This document shows positions 45,593 through 54,568 of a stretch of DNA of 64,000 bases, one piece after another. The notes below the pieces were generated by a model. It did no database searches. It saw only the letters and a program-made list of their open reading frames with translations, and was not told the DNA's origin. Source of the stretch: Microbacterium sp. LWH11-1.2 (GTDB lineage Bacteria > Actinomycetota > Actinomycetes > Actinomycetales > Microbacteriaceae); NCBI RefSeq assembly GCF_038397745.1, contig NZ_CP151636.1:1116001-1180000 (forward strand). The letters are read 5' to 3'. The position numbers and the translations under genes are program-made. The first letter of the stretch is position 1. Every line of letters begins with the position of its first letter.

Positions 45593-46186
45593 CTATGCCA
45601 CCTGCTCGAGCAGCGACTTCGCCACCCGTCGCGCCGCGGGGAACGGGTTCGGAAAGGTCTCCATCCCGACGGTGACGATGGCGCCCTCGTAGAGCAGCAT
45701 CAGCGCTTCTGCCATCGCTCGAGCATCCGGCACCCCGGCCTCCTGGCAGAGGTCTTCGAAGACGTCGAGAAGCCACACCTTCTGGCGCGCCACCTCGGGG
45801 AAGACCGGGTGCCCGTCGTGCCCGTCGCCGATCTCGGCGCGGGCGTTGATGGCGCTGCACCCCTTGGAGCTGTTGTCGTCGGACCACGACTCGGCGGCAT
45901 CGAAGATCGTCAGGATCCGCTCCACGCCTGGTGCCGGTACGCGCGCGAGATTCGCTGCCACGTGGTCGCGCCATCGCGCGTCGCGGTGCTGGAGGTAGGC
46001 GACGACCAGCGTCTCCTTCGAGCCGAATCGGTCGTAGAGGGTCTTCTTCGTGACGCCGGCGGCCTCCGCGATCGTATCGACCCCGACCGCATGGATGCCG
46101 CGTTCGTAGAAGAGATGCGACGCGGCATCGAGCACCCGGCGGGCGCCGGGGGTCAGCGGGGCGAGTTCCGGGACCGGCTGCTTCAT
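45593..46186 (-). CDS. TetR/AcrR-family transcriptional regulator
   Basis: A 197-aa repressor. Its DNA-binding helices (HLFYERGIHAVGVDTIAEAA, GVTKKTLYDRFGSKETLVVA) span about residues 25-65. The C-terminal domain contains GCSAINARAEI (Cys with the GCxxxN pattern common in this subgroup). The ATG at 46186 lies 6 nt from -10 TATACT (46198-46193), implying leaderless translation. It diverges from an EamA exporter, and a 28-bp palindrome covering both -10 boxes is its obvious operator. Confidence 0.92.
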   Translation of the reverse strand: MKQPVPELAPLTPGARRVLDAASHLFYERGIHAVGVDTIAEAAGVTKKTLYDRFGSKETLVVAYLQHRDARWRDHVAANLARVPAPGVERILTIFDAAESWSDDNSSKGCSAINARAEIGDGHDGHPVFPEVARQKVWLLDVFEDLCQEAGVPDARAMAEALMLLYEGAIVTVGMETFPNPFPAARRVAKSLLEQVA

Positions 46187-46188
46187 GC

Positions 46189-46216
46189 CTCGAGTATACC
46201 AACCTGTATAGTCGAG
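46189..46216. promoter_or_regulatory. 28-bp TetR operator covering two divergent leaderless promoters
   Basis: CTCGAGTATAC (46189-46199) and GTATAGTCGAG (46206-46216) are inverted copies with one mismatched pair around a 6-nt centre. The left arm contains -10 TATACT of the tetR-like gene (minus strand), the right arm -10 TATAGT of the exporter gene. Each is 6 nt from its ATG. Binding would block both genes. Confidence 0.75.
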
Positions 46217-46218
46217 GG

Positions 46219-47388
46219 ATGAGTAAACAGATCGGTATAGTATCTGCCTTCCTCACGGTCGCGGCGGCCACGGCATTCGTGGTCACCTGGAGCTCCGGGT
46301 TCCTCATCGCGGCGATCGCGACCGTCGACGCCGCGCCGGTGACGCTGCTCGTCTGGCGCTTCGTGCCGCTGGCGGGCGTCCTGCTGATCGTCGCCTTCGC
46401 CACGGGGTCCTTCCGCGACACCACGGTGTCCGATCTCCGCTGGCAGGGGGCCGTCGGCCTGTTCGCGCAGTTCGGCTACTGCACGGCGACCTATGCCGCG
46501 CTCGCCGCCGGCATCGCGACGGGAACGGTCGCCCTGATCGACGCCGTGCAGCCTCTCGTGATCGCCCTGCTCGTCGGTCCTCTCCTCGGCCTGCACGTGC
46601 GCGGCATCCAGTGGATCGGCCTGGCCCTCGGGGCCGTCGGCGTCGTGTTCGTCGTGCGGTCGCAGCTCGGCCAGTCCGACGCGCATCCGCTCGTGTACCT
46701 CCTTCTCGCCGTCGCGATGGCGTGCCTGATCGCCGGCACGATCATCCAGCGTCGGCGCGACCCGAGGATCGCTGTGCTCCCGACCCTGGCGATCCACGCC
46801 GCGGTGTCAGCGGTCGCGCTCATGGTGCTCGCCGCGGCGACGGGCGCCCTCCTGCCGCCCGCTTCGGCATCCTTCTGGGCGGCGACCGCGCTCGCCGCGG
46901 CGTTCCCGACGCTCGCGGCGTACGGGCTCTACTGGTGGCTGCTGCGCCGTATCGGCATCACGGCGCTCAACGCGCTGCTCTTCCTCATCGCCCCGTTCAC
47001 GGCGGTGGCCGGAGCCGTCGTCCTCGGAGAGACGCTGACCGTCGTGACGCTGCTGGGCTTCCTGCTCTGCGGCCTGGGTGTCGGGATGGTGCTCGCTTCG
47101 GAGGCGCGCGCAGGCCGAGAGCGGACGCCCCGGTCAGAGGCGGAGCACGCCCTCGCCCACGATGATCCCCGTTCCGGAGATCGTCACCACGGCACCGTCG
47201 ACGAGCAGGCCGATGCGGCTGGGGCGGCCGAGGGCCGTGCCCTGCTCCACCGTGATCGGAGTGCCCTCGTGTGCGAGTCCGTCGCGCACGAGGAGTGCGG
47301 CGAGCGGACCCGCGGCCGTGCCGGTCGCGGGGTCCTCGACGATCCCCACGGTCGGATTGAAGAACCGTGCGTAGGCGTCGATCCCTGA
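46219..47388 (+). CDS. EamA-family (DMT) exporter with unusually long C-terminus
   Basis: A drug/metabolite-transporter-family membrane protein. Ten helices and two EamA repeats fill about the first 295 residues (VTWSSGFLIAAIATVDAAPV, LFAQFGYCTATYAALAAGIA, YGLYWWLLRRIGITALNALL). The frame then stays open for a further ~90 charged, Arg/Glu/Asp-rich residues, reading antisense through the end of the phzF-like gene to 47388. The usual family length is about 300 aa. The tail is either a real cytosolic extension or the result of a lost stop codon near 47140. It is leaderless and under the neighbouring TetR repressor. The substrate is unknown. Confidence 0.82.
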   Translation: MSKQIGIVSAFLTVAAATAFVVTWSSGFLIAAIATVDAAPVTLLVWRFVPLAGVLLIVAFATGSFRDTTVSDLRWQGAVGLFAQFGYCTATYAALAAGIATGTVALIDAVQPLVIALLVGPLLGLHVRGIQWIGLALGAVGVVFVVRSQLGQSDAHPLVYLLLAVAMACLIAGTIIQRRRDPRIAVLPTLAIHAAVSAVALMVLAAATGALLPPASASFWAATALAAAFPTLAAYGLYWWLLRRIGITALNALLFLIAPFTAVAGAVVLGETLTVVTLLGFLLCGLGVGMVLASEARAGRERTPRSEAEHALAHDDPRSGDRHHGTVDEQADAAGAAEGRALLHRDRSALVCESVAHEECGERTRGRAGRGVLDDPHGRIEEPCVGVDP

Positions 47389-48024
47389 TCCCGGCTCGAC
47401 GGCGGTCGTGTAGAGGTAGCAGCCTTCGGCGCCGACGTCGGCAAGGAACTCACGCAGGCCCGCGGTGTCGGGCTGGGCCGTATCGACGGCATCCGGGTTC
47501 CGCGCGGGAACGAGCAGATGCTCGGCACCCGTGGAGACGACCTGCGCCGCGCGATCGTCGCTGAGGTCGGTCGCATCGAGCCCGAGGACCGCGGCGAGGG
47601 CGCCCCGTCGCTCGCCGGTGACCGCCGTCAGGAATCGCGGCTCCGACTGCTGCATCGTGACGACCGCTCGGCCCGCGCCATCGCGCGTGGCGCTGACCGG
47701 GAGCAGTTCGTCGCCGATCTGCTGCACGTACCGCCCACCGTTCTCATCCAGCCGACCGGATGCCGCCAGCCACAGCCACGCGCCCATCGCGTTGTGCCCC
47801 GCGCCGAGCACTTCGAAGCCGCCGGGGGTGAAGGACCGCAGGCGATGATCCGCGCCGGGCAGCGTCGGACGCACGAGGAAGGTCGTCTCCGACTGGTTGA
47901 ACTCGCGAGCGATGGCCTGCATCGTCTCGGCCGTCAGCGCGTCGGCGTCCGGGACGAGCGCGAGAGGGTTCCCGGCGAGAGGGGCGGTCGCGAAGACGTC
48001 CACCCAGAAGAAGGGCACGTTCAT
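47134..48024 (-). CDS. PhzF-family isomerase/epimerase-like protein
   Basis: A 296-aa protein of the PhzF/diaminopimelate-epimerase fold. It begins VDVFATAPLAGNPLALVPDA, has the active-site stretch EFNQSETTFLV (the catalytic Glu of PhzF lies here) and SFTPGGFEVLGAGHNAMGAW, and later EDPATGTAAGPLAALL. The usual TP-x-x-E segment is TPGGFE. Phenazine genes are absent, so a role in isomerising another metabolite is more likely. ATG 48024 follows GGAGGA. Its 3' end overlaps the tail of the EamA frame. Confidence 0.88.
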   Translation of the reverse strand: MNVPFFWVDVFATAPLAGNPLALVPDADALTAETMQAIAREFNQSETTFLVRPTLPGADHRLRSFTPGGFEVLGAGHNAMGAWLWLAASGRLDENGGRYVQQIGDELLPVSATRDGAGRAVVTMQQSEPRFLTAVTGERRGALAAVLGLDATDLSDDRAAQVVSTGAEHLLVPARNPDAVDTAQPDTAGLREFLADVGAEGCYLYTTAVEPGSGIDAYARFFNPTVGIVEDPATGTAAGPLAALLVRDGLAHEGTPITVEQGTALGRPSRIGLLVDGAVVTISGTGIIVGEGVLRL

Positions 48025-48085
48025 AGGTCGTCCTCCGGCCGTCGCGGTGTGTCCTCCCCATGCTAGGAATCCCGAGGCGGTGCGT

Positions 48086-48430
48086 CTACGCGCCGGATGC
48101 CTCCCGCTGATCATGCAGGTTGAACACCTCGACGAGCGGGGTGGCGGCCTGGTCGGCGCGGCCCTCGAGTCCGACGAAGAACTCGGCCATCGAGGCCTCC
48201 CACTTCGCGGCGACCGGTGATGCCGCGAGGTAGGCGCGGGCGGCCTCGTCGTCGTCGGTCTCGTAGTAGCCGAAGAGCCGGCCGCCCTCACCGAGGAAGA
48301 TCGAGTAGTTGCGGCGTCCGGACGCGGCGATCTCCGCGAGCATCTCCGGCCAGACCGGAGTGTGCCGGGCGACGTACTCGTCGATCATCCCCGGGGCGAT
48401 CTGCAGCTGGAACGCGATGCGTTCGGTCAT
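48086..48430 (-). CDS. rhaM: L-rhamnose mutarotase
   Basis: A 114-aa ferredoxin-like protein that interconverts alpha- and beta-L-rhamnose, feeding rhamnose catabolism. RIAFQLQIAPGMIDEYVARH, TPVWPEMLAEIAASGRRNYS, IFLGEGGRLFGYYETDD and KWEASMAEFFVGLEG match the family throughout. It follows the LacI regulator by 18 bp on the same strand and sits opposite the rhamnose ABC operon, which identifies the sugar. ATG 48430 follows AAGGAG. Confidence 0.92.
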   Translation of the reverse strand: MTERIAFQLQIAPGMIDEYVARHTPVWPEMLAEIAASGRRNYSIFLGEGGRLFGYYETDDDEAARAYLAASPVAAKWEASMAEFFVGLEGRADQAATPLVEVFNLHDQREASGA

Positions 48431-48448
48431 GGGTTCTCCTTCGGTTCG

Positions 48449-49468
48449 TCAGTTCGCACGGGTGGTCGCGGTCGACCGGCGCACGACCAGCTCGGGCTGG
48501 AACACGGTCTGCCGGGGGATGAGCTCCGGATCGTCGCACTCCTCGAGCAGCACGCGCAGCGCCGTGCGGCCGATCATCCCGCTCGGCTGTCGGATCGACG
48601 TGATCGGCACGGCGGCGGCCGCCGCGAACGCGATGTCGTCGAAGCCGATGAGGGCGATCTCCTGCGGCACCAGCATCCGTCCGTCGAGGATGAGCGACTG
48701 CAGCAGTCCCAGGGCGATCAGGTCGTTCGCGGCGAACATGGCATCGGGCCACTCGCGCCGCGGTCGGCTCAGCACGCGGGCGCCGACCGCCACGCCCTCT
48801 TCCACGGTCATCGCGTCCGTGGCGAGAACCTCGAGCTCGACGGGATCGAGCGCGTTGTCGGCGGCGACCCGCGCCCCGGCGAGCCGGTCGGTCACCTGCC
48901 GCATGTCCATCGGCCCTCCGACGAACGCGATGCGGCGTCGGCCCGTCTCGATGAGGTGCTCGACCGCCATCCTGCCGCCGGCGACCGAGTCGACCGAGAC
49001 CGAGCTGAACCGGCTGTTGCCGCCGAAGCGGTCGACGAGAACCGCGCGGATGCCGCGGGCCCGCAGTCGTTCGAGGCGCGGGAGGATGTCGCCGTAGGGG
49101 GAGATCAGCACGCCCCGGACCTGCTGCTCCTCGAAGAGGTCGAGGTACATGCGCTCGCGGTCGGAGTCCTCATCGGTGTTGCCGTAGAGCACAGCGATGT
49201 TGTGGCGCGAGGCCTCATCCTCCGCTCCCCGCACGACGTCGTTGAAGAACGGGTTCTGCCCGTTGAGCACGACGAAGCCGACGGTCGTGCTCACACCGGC
49301 GCGCAGCTTGCGGGCAGCGTCGTTGCGCACGTAGCCCAGGTCCTCGATCGCCTTCAGCACGCGCTCGGATGCATCGCTCGACACCGTCTCGGGCCGGTTG
49401 AGCACGTTCGACACCGTGCCGACCGAGACGCCCGCCTTCTGGGCGACGTCTCTGATGCTGACGACCAT
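48449..49468 (-). CDS. LacI-family transcriptional regulator (rhamnose uptake)
   Basis: A 339-aa repressor. The N-terminal helix-turn-helix and hinge (SIRDVAQKAGVSVGTVSNVL, then LGYVRNDAARKLRAG) are followed by a sugar-binding domain (VGFVVLNGQNPFFNDVVRGA, IGFDDIAFAAAAAVPITSIR). It diverges from a rhamnose-type ABC importer, and the palindrome TGAATCGATTCA in front of that operon is its probable operator. Rhamnose or a derivative is the likely inducer, by context. ATG 49468 follows AAGGAG. Confidence 0.93.
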   Translation of the reverse strand: MVVSIRDVAQKAGVSVGTVSNVLNRPETVSSDASERVLKAIEDLGYVRNDAARKLRAGVSTTVGFVVLNGQNPFFNDVVRGAEDEASRHNIAVLYGNTDEDSDRERMYLDLFEEQQVRGVLISPYGDILPRLERLRARGIRAVLVDRFGGNSRFSSVSVDSVAGGRMAVEHLIETGRRRIAFVGGPMDMRQVTDRLAGARVAADNALDPVELEVLATDAMTVEEGVAVGARVLSRPRREWPDAMFAANDLIALGLLQSLILDGRMLVPQEIALIGFDDIAFAAAAAVPITSIRQPSGMIGRTALRVLLEECDDPELIPRQTVFQPELVVRRSTATTRAN

Positions 49469-49570
49469 CTGCGCTCCTTCGCTGCGGTGATCTTCGCCGC
49501 TCGGTAACCGTCCGGGGCCGAATCCGGACTGTGACTTGACCGGTGGGGATGCGGTGCTTACAGTATCCCT

Positions 49571-49592
49571 GAATCGAGTTTGAATCGATTCA
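49571..49592. promoter_or_regulatory. LacI-type operator of the rhamnose ABC operon
   Basis: TGAATCGATTCA (49581-49592) is a perfect 12-bp palindrome of the LacI-family kind with the central CG, and a half-copy GAATCGA lies at 49571-49577. It is placed 30 bp before the GTG start of the first ABC gene and diverges from the lacI-like gene. Confidence 0.75.
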
Positions 49593-49621
49593 TCATATTC
49601 AACCTCGACGAGGAGGCACCA

Positions 49622-51163
49622 GTGCCCATCGATGCCGCACCTGTGGTCCTCGAACTCTCGAAGGTCGTGAAGTCGTTCGGCGCAGTGGTGGCACTGCGCT
49701 CGGGGAGCCTGCGGCTGACGACCGGTTCGATACACGCCCTCATCGGCGAGAACGGCGCCGGGAAGTCGACGCTCGTCAAGATCGTCGCCGGCCTGTATCA
49801 CCGCGACGGCGGTTCGTTCCAGCTCGACGGCGAGGACGTCGACTTCTCGTCGACCGCGCAGTCCAAGGCCGCGGGGATCGCCGTGATCTACCAGGAGCCC
49901 ACGCTGTTCCCCGACCTGTCGGTGACCGAGAACATCTTCATGGGCAGGCAGCCGGTCGCGCGGCTCGGCCGCATCGATCGCAAGGCGATGCGCCGCGAGG
50001 TCGAGCGCCTGTTCACCCGACTCGGCGTGTCGATCGACCCCGATCGTCCGGCGGAGGGTCTCTCGATCGCCGACCAGCAGGTCATCGAGATCGCCAAGGC
50101 CGTGTCGCTCGACGCGAAGGTGCTCGTCATGGACGAGCCGACTGCGGCGCTGTCGGGCGTCGAGGTCGAGCGGCTGTTCGCGATCGCCCGGAGTCTGCGC
50201 GACGAGGGCCGGGGTCTGATCTTCATCTCGCACCGCTTCGACGAGGTCTTCGCACTGTGCGACACCGTCACCGTGATGCGCGACGGCACCTACATCTCGA
50301 CGACGCCGATCGCGGAGACCACCCCCGCCGAGCTCGTGCGGCAGATGGTCGGCCGCGACATCACCGAGCTCTTCCCCAAGCAGGAGACGACGATCGGGGA
50401 GCCGCTGCTCGAGGTCGAGAGCCTCACCAGCCCCGGCATCTTCCACGACATCTCGTTCACGGTCCGCTCCGGCGAGATCCTGGGGCTGGCGGGCCTGGTC
50501 GGCGCCGGCCGGAGCGAAGTGGCACGCGCCGTCTTCGGCATCGACGACTACCGCGAGGGGACGGTGACGATGAAGGGCCGGCGGATTCCCCGGTCGCGTC
50601 CCACCGACGCCATGCGCGCCGGTCTCGCCCTGGTGCCGGAGGACCGTCGCAAGCAGGGGCTCGTGATCGAGTCGGGGGTCGGCCGCAACATCACGACCGC
50701 CATCCGGCGCCGCCTCTCCCGCTTCGGCCTCATCACGACGGGCGTGGAGAACCGCGCCGCCCGCGAGTGGGCCAGCCGCCTCGAGGTCAAGGCGCACGCT
50801 CTCGACACGGTCACCGCCACGCTGTCCGGCGGCAACCAGCAGAAGGTCGTGCTGGCGAAGTGGCTCGCCACGCAGCCCGACGTGCTCATCATCGACGAGC
50901 CCACCCGCGGCATCGACGTCGGCACGAAAGCCGAGGTCCATCGTCTGCTGTCGCAGCTGGCTGCGGAGGGCAAGGGCATCCTGATGATCTCGTCCGAGCT
51001 GCCCGAGGTGCTGGGCATGGCCGACCGCGTGCTCGTCATGCGCGAGGGGCGCATCACCGCCGAGCTCGCCCGCGCGGACGCCACATCCGAGAACGTCATG
51101 TTCGCCGCGACCCACGCCTCGCCGCAGCACACCACCGGCACCGACGCGGGAGAGAACTCGTGA
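49622..51163 (+). CDS. Rhamnose-type sugar ABC transporter ATP-binding protein
   Basis: A 513-aa ATPase with two fused nucleotide-binding domains, as in RbsA/RhaT-type importers. Domain 1 has Walker [10 protein letters not shown] and Walker [13 protein letters not shown]. Domain 2 has the degenerate [12 protein letters not shown], signature LSGGNQQKV and [12 protein letters not shown]. The GTG at 49622, behind GAGGAGG, is preferred; an in-frame start at 49580 would lie on top of the operator palindrome. Its stop overlaps the first permease start. Confidence 0.94.
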   Translation: MPIDAAPVVLELSKVVKSFGAVVALRSGSLRLTTGSIHALIGENGAGKSTLVKIVAGLYHRDGGSFQLDGEDVDFSSTAQSKAAGIAVIYQEPTLFPDLSVTENIFMGRQPVARLGRIDRKAMRREVERLFTRLGVSIDPDRPAEGLSIADQQVIEIAKAVSLDAKVLVMDEPTAALSGVEVERLFAIARSLRDEGRGLIFISHRFDEVFALCDTVTVMRDGTYISTTPIAETTPAELVRQMVGRDITELFPKQETTIGEPLLEVESLTSPGIFHDISFTVRSGEILGLAGLVGAGRSEVARAVFGIDDYREGTVTMKGRRIPRSRPTDAMRAGLALVPEDRRKQGLVIESGVGRNITTAIRRRLSRFGLITTGVENRAAREWASRLEVKAHALDTVTATLSGGNQQKVVLAKWLATQPDVLIIDEPTRGIDVGTKAEVHRLLSQLAAEGKGILMISSELPEVLGMADRVLVMREGRITAELARADATSENVMFAATHASPQHTTGTDAGENS

Positions 51164-52194
51164 CCATCACCACCTCCACCACCCGCATCCCGGTGTCGGG
51201 CCTGACCAAGCGCATCGGCACGCTCGGCAAGGCCCGCGAGTTCGGCATCCTGATCGCCCTGGCCCTCGTCGTCGCCGCGGCCACCGCGAAGAACCCCGCG
51301 TTCCTCTTCAGCCCCGACGGCTGGCGCGACCTGCTGCTGACGCCGTCGATCCTCGTGCTCGTCGCGGTCGGACAGGCGTTCGTCATCATCACCCGGAACG
51401 TCGACCTGTCGGTCGGTTCGGTGATGGGGCTCTCGGCGTATCTCACCGGCCGCATGTTCATCGACTTCCCGGGCATCCCGATCCCGATCGTCGTGCTGTG
51501 CGCGGTCCTGTTCGGCGCCGCGCTCGGGCTCATCAACGGCGCCCTCGTCGCCTTCGCCCGGGTGCCCGCGATGGTGATCACGCTCGGAACGCTGTACGCC
51601 TACCGCGGCATCAACGTGATCTGGGCGGGCTCCACCCGGGTCAACGCCTCGGACATGCCCCGGGACTTCCTGGCGATCGGCACCGGCGACATCCTCACCA
51701 TCCCGATCCTCGCGATCGTCGCCCTCGTCGTGCTCGCGGCAGCGGCCTGGTACATGCGGAACACCCGCGGCGGACGCGAGTACTATGCGATCGGCTCCGA
51801 CCCGGCAGCCGCCGAGCTCTACGGCCTCCGAGTCGTGCGGCGCGTGCTCACCGCGTTCATCCTGTCGGGTGCACTCGCGGGTCTCGCGGGCGTCTTCTAC
51901 GCCGCGCGCTACGGCTCGGTGAGCTCGCAGGCCGGCGCCGGCTGGGAGCTGGATGCCGTCGGCGCGGCCGTCATCGGCGGCATCGCCATCACCGGCGGCG
52001 TCGGAACCGTCTGGGGAGCGGCCATCGGCGCGATGCTCCTGATGACCATCAACCGGGCGCTCCCGATCCTCGGCATCCCGGACTTCTGGCAGCGGGCCGT
52101 GGTCGGCGTGCTCATCATCGGCGCGATCGTGCTGGACCGCTGGCTGGCCGTGCGGCAGAGGCAGCGACTCATCGAAGCGAGGGACCAGTCATGA
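51160..52194 (+). CDS. Rhamnose-type sugar ABC transporter permease
   Basis: A 344-aa BPD_transp_2-family permease with about nine helices. [40 protein letters not shown] and [20 protein letters not shown] are landmarks of RbsC-like permeases. The GTG start overlaps the ATPase stop (GTGA). It forms the channel with the following permease. Confidence 0.93.
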   Translation: MTITTSTTRIPVSGLTKRIGTLGKAREFGILIALALVVAAATAKNPAFLFSPDGWRDLLLTPSILVLVAVGQAFVIITRNVDLSVGSVMGLSAYLTGRMFIDFPGIPIPIVVLCAVLFGAALGLINGALVAFARVPAMVITLGTLYAYRGINVIWAGSTRVNASDMPRDFLAIGTGDILTIPILAIVALVVLAAAAWYMRNTRGGREYYAIGSDPAAAELYGLRVVRRVLTAFILSGALAGLAGVFYAARYGSVSSQAGAGWELDAVGAAVIGGIAITGGVGTVWGAAIGAMLLMTINRALPILGIPDFWQRAVVGVLIIGAIVLDRWLAVRQRQRLIEARDQS

Positions 52195-53240
52195 ACTCCG
52201 TGACCACCACGAGCACCAACCGCGTCACGCGCGACTTCGAGAAGCCGCTCTGGCGGCGGGTCATCGTGAGCCGCGAGATGGCCGTCGTCGGTCTGCTGAT
52301 CGTCGTCGTCCTGTACTCGATGGTCGCGGTCCGCGGCTTCGGGCAGCCGATCACCGTGAACTACCTCCTGCTGGACGTCGCGCCGATCCTGCTCATCGCC
52401 CTGCCGATGACGCTCATCATGATCACCGGCGAGATCGACCTCTCGGTCGGCAGCATGGTCGGGCTCGCGAGCGTCGTCACCGGCGCCGGCGTGCAGGCCG
52501 GGCTGCCGTTCGAGGTGGCCGCGCTCCTCGCGCTGCTCGTCGGGGCTGTCGGAGGCGCATTCAACGGCTTCCTCGTGACGGTGGTCGGACTGCCCTCGCT
52601 CGCCGTCACGATCGGCACGCTCGCGCTGTTCCGCGGACTCGCGGTCGGACTGCTGGGCACGACAGCGGTCACCGACTTCCCGGCGCTGTGGACGGCCCTC
52701 GCGAAGGCGAAGATCGCGGGCACGACGATCCCGTACATCATGGTGCCGTTCCTGATCCTGCTGGTGGTCTTCATCATCGTGCTGCAGTTCACGCCGTTCG
52801 GTCGGGGGATCTACGCGATCGGCCTGTCGAAGGATGCCGCCCGCTTCTCGGGCGTGCACGTCGACCGCACGAAGTTCATCCTCTTCGTCCTCGCCGGCGT
52901 GGTCTCGGCGTTCGCCGGGATCTACTACACGCTGCGCTTCGGCAGCGCGCGCGGCGACAACGCCACAGGGCTGGAGCTGCAGGTCATCGCCGCGGTCGTC
53001 CTCGGCGGAGTCTCGGTCTTCGGCGGGCGCGGGCAGCTCTACGGCGTCGTCGCGGCCGTCCTCCTCATCGGCGTGCTGTCGAGCGCCCTGCGCCTCGCGA
53101 ACGTCACCTCCGATGTGATCAACGTCATCACGGGAGTGCTGCTGGTGCTGTCGGTCGTCAGTGCCAGCATCCTCACCTGGTTCCAGAGATCTCGACGTCG
53201 TCCCAGCCGACCCCCACGCGTCGCAGCGAGCACAGCCTGA
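52191..53240 (+). CDS. Rhamnose-type sugar ABC transporter permease, second subunit
   Basis: A 349-aa BPD_transp_2-family permease. LIMITGEIDLSVGSMVGLAS, LPSLAVTIGTLALFRGLAVG and VLGGVSVFGGRGQLYGVVAA are the family landmarks. The ATG overlaps the previous stop (ATGA). Two distinct permeases plus a fused ATPase is the arrangement known for rhizobial and actinobacterial rhamnose importers. Confidence 0.93.
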   Translation: MNSVTTTSTNRVTRDFEKPLWRRVIVSREMAVVGLLIVVVLYSMVAVRGFGQPITVNYLLLDVAPILLIALPMTLIMITGEIDLSVGSMVGLASVVTGAGVQAGLPFEVAALLALLVGAVGGAFNGFLVTVVGLPSLAVTIGTLALFRGLAVGLLGTTAVTDFPALWTALAKAKIAGTTIPYIMVPFLILLVVFIIVLQFTPFGRGIYAIGLSKDAARFSGVHVDRTKFILFVLAGVVSAFAGIYYTLRFGSARGDNATGLELQVIAAVVLGGVSVFGGRGQLYGVVAAVLLIGVLSSALRLANVTSDVINVITGVLLVLSVVSASILTWFQRSRRRPSRPPRVAASTA

Positions 53241-53302
53241 CGACAGCTGCGTCCTTCGGCCGACGACATCCGTCCCGGCCGCCCGCACGAAAGGAAGAAA
53301 CA

Positions 53303-54346
53303 ATGAAGTTTGCACGCAAGCGTGTGGCCGCGGTGGCCGCCATCGCGGTCGCCACCGCCCTCGCCCTCTCCGGCTGCGCCGACACCGGCACCTCCGGCGG
53401 AGGCGACTCGTCCGGAGACTCGGGCGGCAGCGACAACCTCGCGATCACGTTCCTGCCCAAGAGCCTCGGCAACCCCTACTTCGACACGTCGAGCAAGGGC
53501 GGGGCTGCCGCGGTGGAGGAGCTCGGCGGCACGTTCTCCGAGGTCGGCCCTGCCGAGTCCGGGCCCGACGCCCAGGTGAGCTACATCAACACCGCCACGC
53601 AGCAGGGCGTCGGCGCGCTGGTCGTGTCGGCAAACGATCCGAAGGCGATCTGCGACGCGCTCGACGAGGCGCGCGCGGCGAACGTCAAGGTCGTCACGTT
53701 CGACTCGGACACGAACCCCGAGTGCCGCGACCTGTTCATCAACCAGGCGACGGCCGATGGCATCGCGAAGATCCAGGTCGACCTCATCGCCGAGCAGATC
53801 GGGGATGCCGGTGAGATCGCGATCGTCTCGGCGACCGCGAACGCGACCAACCAGAACGCCTGGATCGACAAGATGAAGGAGCTGCTCGCCGCGGATCACC
53901 CCGACATCACGCTGGTCGACGTCGTCTACGGCGATGACGACGAGCAGATCTCTTTCGACAAGACGGCCGCGCTGCTGCAGTCGCACCCGAACCTGAAGGG
54001 CATCATCTCGCCCACGACGATCGGCATCTCGGCTGCGGCGCGCTACCTCTCCACCTCGGACTACAAGGGGAAGGTCGCGCTGACGGGCCTCGGCACCCCG
54101 AACCAGATGCGCGAGTACGTCGAGGACGGCACCGTCACCGCGTTCGCGCTGTGGAACCCGGAGGACCTCGGCTACCTGTCGGCCTTCGCCGCCGCCGCGC
54201 TCATCAAGGGCGACATCACGGGCAAGGAAGGCGACACATTCGAGGCGGGCGAGCTCGGCTCGTTCACGGTCGGCCCTGACGCCACCGTGCTGCTGGGCGA
54301 CCCGTACGTCTTCGACAAGGAGAACATCGGCGAGTTCGACTTCTGA
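53303..54346 (+). CDS. rhaS: Rhamnose ABC transporter substrate-binding lipoprotein
   Basis: A 347-aa Peripla_BP_4-family lipoprotein. The signal peptide ends in lipobox LSGC (C25), and a Gly/Ser/Asp linker follows. The core starts ITFLPKSLGNPYFDTSSKGG and includes VVSANDPKAICDALDEARAA and GLGTPNQMREYVEDGTVTAF, characteristic of rhamnose-binding RhaS. ATG 53303 follows AAGGAAG. A strong terminator comes 16 bp after the stop. Confidence 0.92.
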   Translation: MKFARKRVAAVAAIAVATALALSGCADTGTSGGGDSSGDSGGSDNLAITFLPKSLGNPYFDTSSKGGAAAVEELGGTFSEVGPAESGPDAQVSYINTATQQGVGALVVSANDPKAICDALDEARAANVKVVTFDSDTNPECRDLFINQATADGIAKIQVDLIAEQIGDAGEIAIVSATANATNQNAWIDKMKELLAADHPDITLVDVVYGDDDEQISFDKTAALLQSHPNLKGIISPTTIGISAAARYLSTSDYKGKVALTGLGTPNQMREYVEDGTVTAFALWNPEDLGYLSAFAAAALIKGDITGKEGDTFEAGELGSFTVGPDATVLLGDPYVFDKENIGEFDF

Positions 54347-54362
54347 GTCCGATCCGATCGCG

Positions 54363-54396
54363 AAGGGCCCGGCCGGGGAGATCCGGCCGGGCCCTT
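54363..54396 (+). terminator. Terminator of the rhamnose ABC operon
   Basis: A 14-bp stem, AAGGGCCCGGCCGG (54363-54376) with CCGGCCGGGCCCTT (54383-54396), a 6-nt loop and a following TCGC. It lies directly after the last gene of the operon. Confidence 0.88.
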
Positions 54397-54465
54397 TCGC
54401 GCGCAGCATCCGCCTGGCTCGTTCGCCTCTTCTCCCCTTTCGCGGGGAGGCTGGGCGCACGCGAT

Positions 54466-54532
54466 GCAGGAGATCTCACGACAGGAAGGAGCCTGTGGGA
54501 GATGGGCTCCTGCGCGACGTGAGATCTCCTGC
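54466..54532. repeat. Nested inverted repeat (15-bp outer, 7-bp inner arms)
   Basis: GCAGGAGATCTCACG (54466-54480) is perfectly inverted at 54518-54532. Inside it AGGAGCC (54487-54493) pairs with GGCTCCT (54505-54511). A further GCAGGAG follows at 54539-54545. The structure lies between the rhamnose operon terminator and the creatininase gene. It may be a dispersed intergenic repeat or terminate the minus-strand operon. Confidence 0.65.
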
Positions 54533-54568
54533 AATCCGTGCAGGAGAGACCAGCGGATGCCGCGCGGC

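Noticed and set aside
48449..51130. An 893-codon minus-strand open frame through the rhamnose ATPase
   Set aside because: The LacI gene ends the frame; everything before it is antisense to the ATPase, whose motifs are intact on the plus strand.
53039..54460. A 473-codon minus-strand open frame opposite the rhamnose-binding protein
   Set aside because: It is antisense to a lipoprotein with an intact signal peptide and family motifs, and its composition is typical of a high-G+C shadow.
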